NCBI GenBank assembly: GCA_910591455.2
Contig: OU342819.1
Location: 12,064,906 to 12,128,905, forward strand
Direction of reading: 5' to 3'
Length of the DNA: 64,000 nucleotides
Source: Pholis gunnellus
Taxonomy: Eukaryota; Chordata; Actinopteri; Perciformes; Pholidae
Part shown: piece by piece, positions 52,524 to 61,775 of the stretch
Position numbering within the stretch: position 1 is the stretch's first letter
How the letters are laid out: every line of letters starts with the position of its first letter
Translations under genes and position numbers: made by a program
Notes under the pieces: model-generated
What the model saw: only the letters and a program-made list of their open reading frames with translations
Databases searched by the model: none
Told to the model about the DNA's origin: nothing

Positions 52524-55349
52524 ACGTGAATGGCTGTGTGTGTGTGTGTCAGCCTTTGTGATGTTGTGTATGTTTGCGTGTCTGCCTGTCAGTATGTCTT
52601 GTCTTGTATGTGATTGCGAGTTGTTATTTCATTCACCTGTGCGCTCGCTCCAACACACCTCTTCAAACGCCAAACTAACCTGCTGCAAACCCTCTATTGT
52701 CCATGCTAGTTTCTATTTAGCATTGCAGCAGCCAAGCCTTTTAGATCAACGCTCAGCACAACAGGACTTTGTACCTTGTCCAGACCACCACGCCAATTGT
52801 TCCTCGAGTGCAAAACCTGGTTGTATTGATCCACTCCAGCCTCTCTTGTTGTTTCAGCTCAGCGAACAGTGCATTGGAGGGTATTGTTTGTACAGGATTG
52901 AGTCATGTCCAGAGTGAAGGGGGGCAGACAATTATGACATTTAGAGACATGAGGGAAATAAAGTTGTAGTTCAATTTCATTGATTTGATTGCAGCCTTCT
53001 TGTAGTCTATTACATGAAATAGTTGTAATGGCGTATTTTAACAGTAACAAAAGAAAGTGGTGGTGGATTTAATGGTAGTGATAGCAGTCATGGACTATAT
53101 AATTGGGAATGCTTACTGCTGTAACTATGTTCACACTACTTTGATGTGCTGTATCTGTGAAGTGGTACACCTGAAATCCCTCTTTTAAATATGAAACACT
53201 TACACCATGTAGGCCTATAAGATTGAAGCTTGTATTTTTTTTATTGAAAGAGAACATGGCTTTGGTCAGGTTGAATCTACAATTGATCTCAATAATCTTA
53301 ACTTTTAACAGCACAGACCACGTTCAAAATGTCCATAGAAAATTTAAATAAACCACTCATTCACCATAATCCACTCTGCTTTCCATTGCAGTATATTCCA
53401 CAGTTTTATTTTTGTCAGAATAGGGCTGAATGAATAAATATGTTTACCAGTCAGGATGTTGCTCTCCATTTGTCTCTGAAACTAGTGGAAGTGTATGCTG
53501 GAGGAATGGTTTGTAAAAGTTTCCATGAAAGTTTTGATGCCTTTGTGCTGTGATGACAACCTGTCATTATAAATATTATAAATTCAGGCTGATCCAACCC
53601 TCCATTATCTTTCAATGAGGAAACTAACAAATAAGCTAAACATGGATTTTGGATGAAGTATCACTCAAGGAAAAGTGTTTCTATATATAAAACTAATTCC
53701 ATTCATAGCCATGGCAGTCCCCAATATGTATTTGAAGCAATATAGGAAACATAAATATGGAAACATACCAATGGCACACATGCACGATTACAGTCAAATG
53801 CAGGGCAAACACACAGGGCCTTCAACTGTTACATGTTGTCTCTGCCAAGTGAGCTCGGCATGTTTATTTGAGCGCACACCCTCTCTGATGTCTCATCATG
53901 GCCCCTAATGCCAAACTCTCGGATGAAGGTGGAGAGGCCGATGGCTGCAGGGCATGGCCGGAGGACATCAGGAAAAAAAAGGCCAAAGAGAGAGGACAAG
54001 ATGTCAACAGTAAACCTCTGCATGTGTACTGTAGATTGTTCTCACACCAGACGTTTTAACAACACAGGCGTAACATGTATAATGTTTGCTTTCCATGGAG
54101 TTGATCCCATGCCAGGGCCCTGGTATTGTGCATGCTGGCTCATTGTCCTGCCTTACTAGAACACCTAAATGGAACAGAGCTATCATTAATGGTATCAGTT
54201 ATTGTGCTTTTCCTTCTATGACAAGTCAAAATGTCTGCGGTGAAAAAAGGCCTTTTCTAAAACTGTAGTTTGAGGAGGGAAGCCAGAGGGATGAATCCTA
54301 GTATGTGTGTTTGTTAGGGGAGAGAAAGCGAGAGGCAGTTTGATAAACCACCTCAAGCTCGCCATCATTGTGGGGTACTTGCTCCATTCTCCTTTTTCTC
54401 TGATCCCATTACCCAGCATTCCACTGAACCAATACATCAAAGCAGATGTTCAGTTGCTGCAGATACATTTACAGCACTGTGCATTTGTCTTATCTTTTAT
54501 AAATATATACTTTTCTTTTACCAGTTGAGACAATTCAATGCATGAAATTGTGCTTTCTTGTGTCATTCTGAAAAAAACAAACACATATATGTTTGACAGA
54601 TGTTACAATCCACATTGAATAGAGAGAGTTAAATCATGATGATGATGTTTTTGATGTCTTCCGTAGCAATATGTCTCTGTCATGCTGTGATGTTAAGATG
54701 CTTGTGTTTCTGTCTTTCCACTCACAATCTAAGATACAGCATTCAGACACAAGCTCAAAACATGAAATAGCCTGCATCTATCTAACTTGTTGTGTACATA
54801 CTATATATACAGTACATTACTGTATATACATTGTATACAGATATAAGATCTAAAACTCTTATTGTTAAGAGGTGTATGGGAAATTGTCAGCAAGATATCC
54901 TGTGATGTTTTTGTTTGAAAAATGTATTTAAACATTTTTATTTTGAACAAAAGGGTTCTTATATTTCAAATCATAGTCGGAGGTAAATTAAGTAAGCAGA
55001 AATATGTATGCTTATTTAATCAATCATACTCTATTAGCTTTTACTTTAACCTCATTGAATGTTGCTCATGGAGTTTAGAGCGACTGGAAGTAAGTTGATT
55101 ATAGCTCATCAATGGATTCACAAATTTGTTTTGAATGGCAATCTTTTTAGGTTACATGAATGTTTTTTTCCTGCATTTCCCCCCTTTATCCTCAATTTTG
55201 ATTGGCCAGTTATGAATCAAAAAATAATGTCAATCCATGTGACAAGGAACGTGTAGGACAGTTGTCTTTTTAGACGACAACCAGGAAGTGAGTGTCACTA
55301 AAGGTTCATACCGTGAACAGAGCAATGAACAAATTACATGGTAAATTAT

Positions 55350-55393
55350 CAACGCCTTCTCTCTCTCTCTCTCTCTCTCTCCCCCTCTTTTAG
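55350..55393 (+). promoter_or_regulatory. gabbr2: Splice acceptor whose pyrimidine tract is a CT microsatellite
   Basis: The sequence between ATCAAC (about 55348-55353) and TTTTAG|GTG is (CT)11 at 55359-55380 followed by CCCCCTCTTTTAG. The repeat thus forms the polypyrimidine tract of the exon 55394-55495. The branch-point position is a guess. Confidence 0.6.
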
Positions 55394-55495
55394 GTGAGGA
55401 ATGATCTAACTAATGAGCTGGAGAAAGCAGACATTCAGATTGCAGATACAGAAAGTTTTTCCAATGACCCTTGTGTCAATGTCAAGAAGCTCAAG
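55394..55495 (+). CDS. gabbr2: gabbr2 exon (probably exon 4): flytrap lobe 2
   Basis: This exon has 34 codons and is phase 0 at both ends. The acceptor is CTCTTTTAG|GTG and the donor is AAG|GTAAGT. It starts VRNDLTNELEKADIQIADTE and ends SFSNDPCVNVKKLK. The SFSNDPC block is a GABBR2 hallmark, and its Cys27 corresponds to human C237, which pairs with a cysteine of the next exon. The exon lacks an internal ATG and is too short to show up as an open reading frame, so it is only found by splice-aware reading. The acceptor pyrimidine tract is formed by a CT microsatellite (55359-55380). Lobe 2 is the part that does not bind ligand in this subunit. Confidence 0.96.
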
Positions 55496-56481
55496 GTAAG
55501 TGATCATTCCAGAACAATTCTAACTATGAAAAAAAGATGATTCAAGGTTTATTCGGATGAAAGAAATGAAGAGAGTCACAATTATACTTATTTATTTAAT
55601 ACTGTATTTGAGTATGAGTTGATGCCATCCAAAGTCAATCTTGGACAATGAATAGTTTGTCAGAGAATTCTCCATCTTTGACTGTAGAGCAGGGTAGCTT
55701 AACAAGGACACTGTATTGGCTGGTACACATGCAGGGTTTCTTTCTTCTTCTTCTTCTTCTCTCTTTTAACATTTAATGAGACAGAACAAAAGTAAACCAT
55801 TATTGGGCCAATATTGAGATGTTTGGCCCATTTATTCCTTATATTAACATGCATGGTTGATCAGAATTGCTTTGATGTAGCAAAAATGCAAAATAATCAG
55901 ATGCACATGCAGTCAAGTTTGAAGGCTAAACTATCCAAACGATCTCCACAGGCAGTCAGACATGCTTCTGGTTTCAGTGTAAAGGAGTATAAATATATGT
56001 GTTCATAGGAAGTGACGTAGCACAGTGAGAGAAAAGATGTAAGAAGTGAAGAAAGCAGAGTTGGAGAAAGAGAAAAAAAGTGGAAGATATGACGTATGAA
56101 ACATGGAGCAGGTTGAAAGAAATGCAACAGAGAGGTGATAAGACAGAGGGATAGAGAAGGAACGGCGAGATAAGCTGTCGTTCCTAAAATATATGTGTAA
56201 CTCTAAATGTTGAGGGCTGGCATTGTAAGCTGACACCATCCTTCCTTGATCAACTCTAAATATTCAAATCACAGTGTCGCCTCGAAAGCTTTTCAGAACG
56301 TTTGGATAGGGTGGGCGGGGGCCACGCTGACACCCTAACGGTCCGTTTCCCGCTCTTCTCGCAATAGCAGTTTTCTGTCTCCCCGACAGCTACGTAATAT
56401 GACGAGGTAGAGGGTGACACAGATTCCGTTGTGAAGGCTGTTCTTTTTCGGTTCTCTGTTGTGTGATTGTATATGTGCGAC

Positions 56482-56508
56482 TGTGTGTGTGTGTGTGGGG
56501 GGGGGGGG
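56482..56508. repeat. TG run turning into a G run
   Basis: About eight TG units are followed directly by about twelve G, on the sense strand of the intron. Confidence 0.93.
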
Positions 56509-57903
56509 ATAAGGGGGCCATGGCGTCACTGTGTGATCCACAAATAGAGCACTTACATCTGTGATCCAGCTGGAATATTCAAAAAGCAGACAGGCTTTTC
56601 TGCTGCGAGGCATCGAAGCAGCCTTCAACATTTCTTAGTCGGTTTCTGCTTTTTCATCTTCATCTCTTCTTCTCTCCTGTTACTGGACAGGCGGACGAAA
56701 CAACATCAGAAAACAAAGGCATGCTTAGACATGAAACCCCCATACGCACCTTCTAATTTTACCCACAATCACGTTTTTTTTCTTCTTCTAATTGAACATT
56801 AAAATAACAACGCTAGCGTACATTTTATAGACCAGGGCTTTTCAACATTTCTGTGACTGAAGGTCAATTAAGGGAGCTTGCATTCAATAGAGGGCCACAT
56901 GAGAATAAATGTCCTGAAATCTAAATTAAGTCCAAAACACTTTATTATTTATCATGATTGAATTATTCATCATGCATTCAGAACTCTTACCCCGCAGATA
57001 TGACGTAGGAAAGGTCCATTTCTTTTTAAACATTTTTTTTTGCCTCACTGATGCAGCAATTTTGGCATGACAAAGGACCCTCCATACATAACTTTCAATA
57101 TTATTCTCAAATATTGTTCATATGTAAAACTTTAACTTATCCTTTGGTTAATACATTATTTGAAAAGCAGCTCTTTTTCCAATTTTAGAATGCAGTGTTC
57201 CCCCTGGGTTGTGTATGTATTTGTGGTGGTCTGAGCACACATATCCACCTTCCCTCTTTAACCTTGGCTGTAGGTGCTGTTTATTGGCCATGATTTAAAC
57301 ATACTATCATATACTAATAGACTCCCAGTTGTAAACACAACTTATCTTTAATACAGAAAGAGTTTTGCTGAAAAGAAAGAGGACAAGGCTCAAGACAAAT
57401 GGTTTGCACAGATATTATCATTATAAGTTTGTCCATTTCATATTATCTGTTATTGATGATATCATCAGAGCCGCTGTTCCTGTAATCTGCAGTGTTTTTA
57501 TCTGATGAAGCACCTCTGCTCGTCCAAATCCCCAAATCCCACCAGGTTCCAGAAAGAATCTCTCACTGTGAAAACAGAAAACGCGGTCCTCCTTCCACCA
57601 TATTCCAGATCTGAAACTCCCAACGGTTTATTGTGACGCATACTGACAATATTTTAGTAACTTTTATTTTAAAGGCCAGTTCAGATAATAATGCCACATA
57701 TGTGTTCATGACAGTATGTATATAACATGTATTGCTCACCTAGGATCAATTAGCGATCAAACACAAACACACAAACCTGTATGCACATAAATCATTACAA
57801 ACAGACATGAGGGGAGATGGTTTAGGTTTAGTGTGGAAGTAGCAACACATTGCCAGTCTACAAATCCCATCTCCCATAAGCTCATAAAAAACGACCATCA
57901 TTA

Positions 57904-57904
<1 letters not shown>

Positions 57905-57934
<30 letters not shown>
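57905..57934. repeat. (TG)n microsatellite
   Basis: This is about 30 bases of pure TG. Confidence 0.95.
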
Positions 57935-57935
<1 letters not shown>

Positions 57936-58342
57936 CTAATAAGCCTTAACTGTGCCTGATCGGGCTTATAAGGAACAGTATTACTGAAACCATTATCACA
58001 TATAAATCACCATCATAAAGTTACAAACAACCCTGTCACGGGTAAAGCAGGCAAGGCTGCCCTCAACACTACCCTCTTTGAAAGCAATTATTGTTATGGT
58101 TATATAAAAGCTCAAGCTACAAGGGTGATTTGGAGCCCTAGTAGTGACCTAGCACATCTGGACAAACAAACACAATACACTCACTCATGCCCTTGCCCAC
58201 TATACACAGTCTTTTCATGTTTTTGCCAGGCAGGCCAGAATTTATACTGATATTGTGGTCCTGGGCCGTGGCTGGAGTCATTTGGGTTAAGTGCCTTTCC
58301 TCGAGTGTAGGGCAGTGTTATTGAGCAGCCACTTGCAGTGTA

Positions 58343-58388
58343 CACACACACACAAGCACACGCACACGCACACGCACACACACACACA
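58343..58388. repeat. (CA)n repeat with CACGCA variants
   Basis: The CA run contains AAGCACACGCACACGCACACGC in its middle. It lies 125 bases from the TG run of 58514-58557, in the opposite sense. Confidence 0.92.
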
Positions 58389-58513
58389 ACACTTAGGGCT
58401 TCTTACAGAAGACCCCTTTAAATGTCTCAGAATGCTTTCTGCTTTAATGAGAAACCTCAAAAGAAGCATTTAGATTGAACTGCTCGGCTTTCTGAAAGTG
58501 TTCATACTATTTA

Positions 58514-58557
58514 GTGTGTGTGTGTGTGTGTCTGTGTGTGTGTGTGTGTGTGTGTGT
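58514..58557. repeat. (TG)n microsatellite with one TCTG break
   Basis: This is about 44 bases of TG interrupted once near 58531. Confidence 0.93.
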
Positions 58558-59696
58558 CCCATATGCAATGCTAAAACCTATATAGATAATTCTGTTTTGA
58601 AAAAAATCTTAGCGTTGCAGGGTTGCAGGTACTACATTAGCATCTATCAGACCAACAGACAGATAGATATCTATTTATATGTCATCATATATCTAACTAA
58701 TCTTTCTGATTTCTCTATATAATATATATCCAGTACATCCAATCGATTTAGAGGAATAACTACATTGTTTGGCTGTTGGGTAACTCCTTCTGTTTCTAAT
58801 CGCCTCGAGGAATTGGATTTAAAATGACAGTGATTGGTTGCCCCCTCTGATTTGTGGATGCATGACATATGGTAGCGACCGCCTGAGGGAAGATGACTTC
58901 ATGAACTGTATTCGTAATGGCTTCTCATTATCCAGAATAAAGGCAGAACACTATACAGTAGGTTCACTGAAAAAACAGCTGGTGTGTTTATTAGACAACT
59001 GTCGGTGAGTAATACCAAAATGTTAAAGTAGGTCCACCATTAAATTCTATGTTTTCAGATTTCCTTTTTGTTTTTAATTGCTTTTATATTTGGTGTCTTT
59101 CTCTATGAAGTGTCGTAGTTGAATAAGGGCTTCATGATAGACTTTCCTCCATCCATCACACATCACCTCGAGCTTTGTTGATCATATGTTGATTCATCAA
59201 ACCTGTGTCAGTATTATTGGATTAGCTTTGGGGAAATGTTGTACTGTGATGTGTGCGTTTGTCACCATCCACTTGTGTGAACATGTGTTCATACAGGCCT
59301 GTGCTTGTGCTTGTACAGTACTATACATACGCATGTGCACACTAAATTACTTTGTTGGTCCCAGAGGCTGATTTTCTTTACCAACATGAAACATGCTGCA
59401 CTTCTACCCGTGTAATCTGAATTATTTATAGAGTCAATCAACAGGCCGTGTGCTCCGAATCTCCATGTGTATCTGTGCTGGTTGGCAAAGAAAGCAGTTC
59501 TGCTCCCTGACACTTATGTCTCTGTTGTTATGGATCGACACTTTGCGACTCAGCCACTGCTTCAGTGATGCAGTACAATCTTGATTATGTAGACAAGCCA
59601 TTTCAAATATATGCTTTATATTTACTGTAGAAATGTGTGGGCATGGTGCTCATATTTGCCATTTTAGTCATGAAGTGTTGTTCTTTCTTTTTTCAG

Positions 59697-59762
59697 GACA
59701 ACGATGTTCGAATAATCATCGGCCAGTTTGACGAGAACTTGGCATCCAAAGTCTTCTGCTGC
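59697..59762 (+). CDS. gabbr2: gabbr2 exon (probably exon 5): short lobe 2 exon
   Basis: This exon has only 22 codons and is phase 0 at both ends. The acceptor is TTTTTTCAG|GAC and the donor is TGC|GTAAGT. The peptide is DNDVRIIIGQFDENLASKVF followed by two cysteines. The twin cysteines correspond to human C265 and C266, which make disulfides to the following and preceding exons respectively, so this small exon ties lobe 2 together. It has no start codon and is too short to appear as an open reading frame. It is separated from the next exon by only 308 bases. Confidence 0.95.
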
Positions 59763-60070
59763 GTAAGTCCTTAGCCTAAATTCAGTTATAAGTGAAAGCT
59801 GTCAGATATCTTGCCCAGTAATTCAAATCTTGTTTGGTATACAATAGGTTCAGTGATTGGGGTGACATCATTTGGCTTTATATGGTTTTGGCTCATGTGT
59901 AATGTTTTGCTCTTGTTGCTTCGTTCATGATTTCAGTATTCTTGAAGCTCAGTTTTCTAGCAGCTGACATAAAGTGATAGTAATCACACAAAAGGTCATC
60001 TCCATATATTATACTGTATCTCCTGCTGTTATATTGCCTCAACTTCCATTTTCTTTCTACCCCTTTCCAG
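59763..60070 (+). other. gabbr2: 308-base gabbr2 intron (probably intron 5)
   Basis: This is the shortest intron of the window, with GTAAGT donor and CCTTTCCAG acceptor. Its last 30 bases before the AG are pyrimidine-rich. Nothing else is seen inside. Confidence 0.93.
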
Positions 60071-60259
60071 GCATATAATCTTAACATGTTTGGCAGTAAA
60101 TACCAGTGGATTATCCCCGGCTGGTACCAGGGCAACTGGTGGGAGCAGGCCAACAGCACCAACTGCACCACCAAGAAGCTGCTCACAGCCATGGAGGGAT
60201 ACATCAGTGTGGACTTTGAGCCACTCAGCGCTCGCCAGATTAAGGGCATCTCTGGCAGG
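60071..60259 (+). CDS. gabbr2: gabbr2 exon (probably exon 6): lobe 2 with glycosylated loop
   Basis: This exon has 63 codons and is phase 0 at both ends. The acceptor is CCTTTCCAG|GCA and the donor is AGG|GTGAGT. Recognisable blocks are FGSKYQWIIPGWY, NWWEQ, MEGYISVDFEPLS and QIKGISGR. The exon carries two adjacent sequons, NST (Asn at 60152-60154) and NCT (Asn at 60161-60163). The first matches the human glycosylated Asn298. The cysteine of NCT (Cys32) matches human C302 and should pair with a twin cysteine of the preceding exon. Compared with the human protein as I recall it, four residues are missing between WWEQ and the sequon. A minus-strand reading frame over 60029-60274 is only the shadow of this exon. 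Confidence 0.97.
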
Positions 60260-61532
60260 GTGAGTGACACCCACTGTTGTACTTCACAGGATTGTTGTGT
60301 TAAGTAATTCAATGTGTCATTAAATGTTAAGTCAGTTTAAAATAAAACAAAGGGAAAAGAATATATGCAGTACCAAGAAGGTGACTCACCGACAACAAGT
60401 TTTTTCTGTCTGAATATATAATATATCGCAAGCATACCATTTGCACAAAAAGACAGTTTAGATGCATGTTTTTAAACCAGAGATCAATCTCTACTGCATT
60501 ACCCTGTACAGCAGCATTGATGCTAAAACAGCATTTCCAGTAACTTTTTAGGGTTCCCATATGTCATTGAAAACTCATAGAAAATGTGCGAAAAAGTGTC
60601 CTAAAATGTCACGTCAAATCTTGTGTTGTTCTGGAAAACTATTTCAAAATTCTCTTATTTACCTTTAGCTGAGAATGAACTACTAGTGTATTATATCAGA
60701 GCTCCCCACACGGATAACGTTGCCATCTGAAAAGACAAAGTAATGTTCAAGATCGTAGTAATGTCCAAAGCTAGTTTATGGACGGGAGTATTTTGCACAG
60801 GAAGCTCTCGGTTATATTGTGATAAACGCTGCGAACACAATCTCAAGTCGTGTCACATGGTAGCACATGCAAGTTGGAAGACATTACACAATGTTGCTTT
60901 CTTCCCAGCTTGTTTTAAATGACTAAATTGGTTGGCTTGTTTGGCTTAATTGCTAAAATAGATGTGCTTGCTAGCGTGTTTTGCATGCAAAAGTATCAGG
61001 TTTGTGATTAGATTCTGGCTTGGAGCAATGGTTTCAAATGTGTGTTAAGAGAGTTGAATAAGAATGAATGGTAAGCCCGGGCAAAAACAATAAATGAGAG
61101 CTCAAAACACAGGCTGGATACAGGACTTTTTTACTTAATTTTTAGCATTGTCTCTTCAAACGCCTTGCTGCTTTTCTTATGTAAAATGAACTATAACATG
61201 ACGTGAAATGTTTCTCTTTTATAGCGGTAGCTTCACAATAAAGCTGTACATCTGCCGGCATGGTTGCATTACATTCTGATCATTTCTAAGCATGTAAAAG
61301 ACTATTTCATAGATGAGTCATAGCCATAGATTGCACGTCTTTTAAATTTGACCTCTACAGCGAGGTACACATTAGTGTATGCCGTGATCCTTGTCTGTCA
61401 TACCGGCTAGATCACTGACGATGTCCAGGAAAAGTCCTGGAAAATGATAATAAAAGAGTGGGAACTCTGACTTTGCATCAGTTAGGAGATGCACATTTTC
61501 TCTTTCTAATCTCTTCTTTACCTGTCTGTCAG
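60260..61532 (+). other. gabbr2: 1.3 kb gabbr2 intron (probably intron 6)
   Basis: The donor is GTGAGT and the acceptor CTGTCAG. About 920 of its 1273 bases are a transposon-like element (60549-61469) that ends only about 60 bases before the next exon. The first 290 bases are ordinary intron. Confidence 0.9.
60549..61469. mobile_element. Inverted-end transposon relic filling most of an intron, about 920 bp
   Basis: The left end reads TAGGGTTCCCATATG. The complement of the right end (GAGTGGGAACTCTG) reads CAGAGTTCCCACTC, sharing AGnGTTCCCAY. Near the right end GGAAAAGTCCTGGAAAATG resembles the GGAAAAGTC repeats common in a teleost repeat family with these ends. No target duplication is evident and there is no transposase frame. 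It sits between two gabbr2 exons. Confidence 0.6.
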
Positions 61533-61775
61533 ACCCCTAAGGACTACGAGAGGGAGTACAGCCGAGAGCTTCAGCAGAAAGGTGTGGAGGCCAGCAAGTT
61601 TCACGGCTTTGCCTACGATGGGATGTGGGTCATTGCTAAAACCTTGACTCGAGTGATGGACCTGCTCCGGGTAAAAAAACGGCAGAACACCTACCATAAC
61701 TTCACAGTGGATGACCGCGAAGTGGGAAAAATGGTGCTGGACGTCATGAATGAGACCAACTTCTTTGGCGTTACA
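61533..61775 (+). CDS. gabbr2: gabbr2 exon (probably exon 7): return to lobe 1
   Basis: This exon has 81 codons and is phase 0 at both ends. The acceptor is CTGTCTGTCAG|ACC and the donor is ACA|GTAAGT. The peptide has TPKDYEREYSRELQQKG, then SKFHGFAYDGMWVIAKTLTR, a more variable linker, HNFTVDDREVG, and MNETNFFGVT at the end. Sequons NFT (codon 56) and NET (codon 73) align with human glycosylation sites Asn389 and Asn404. It is two residues longer than the human exon as I recall it, with the difference in the variable linker. The family's next segment (starting GQV) is not in the remaining 2.2 kb, so it lies beyond the window. Reading on past the donor gives a short tail and a stop at 61812-61814, which is not expected to be used. 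Confidence 0.97.

Larger units (their letters stand above)
47822..55393 (+). other. gabbr2: 7.6 kb gabbr2 intron (probably intron 3)
   Basis: The donor is GTCAGT and the acceptor CTTTTAG. It contains a short CA run (about 50250-50280), a degraded inverted-end repeat (51293-51809), a T run at 52507-52523, and the longest ATG-stop frame in the window (251 codons, 52162-52917), which I judge non-coding. The part before 50250 and the stretch 52950-55350 look like plain intronic DNA. Confidence 0.9.
55496..59696 (+). other. gabbr2: 4.2 kb gabbr2 intron (probably intron 4)
   Basis: The donor is GTAAGT and the acceptor TTTTTTCAG. It carries a TTC run near 55739-55760, a TG run that turns into a G run (56482-56508), TG/CA tracts at 57905-57934, 58343-58388 and 58514-58557, and an ATAG-like AT-rich patch near 58660-58730. 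No gene or clear transposon is visible in the rest. Confidence 0.88.

Noticed and set aside
52162..52917. 251-codon open reading frame, the longest in the window
   Set aside because: It runs through a T17 homopolymer and TG repeats, is Cys/Val/Ser-rich without any recognisable domain, overlaps other open frames on the same strand, and lies inside a gabbr2 intron. A stop-poor composition explains it better than a gene.
56825..56960. Possible teleost repeat beginning near CCAGGGCTTTTCAACATT
   Set aside because: The words are vaguely familiar, but I found no ends, no second copy in the window and no firm match, so it is not listed as a feature.
57180..57620. Possible processed pseudogene or exon in the 4.2 kb intron
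   Set aside because: The composition looks less AT-rich than its flanks, but no frame gives a recognisable protein and no splice pair fits the receptor.
59893..60312. 139-codon minus-strand frame overlapping a gabbr2 exon
   Set aside because: It is the antisense shadow of the conserved exon 60071-60259.
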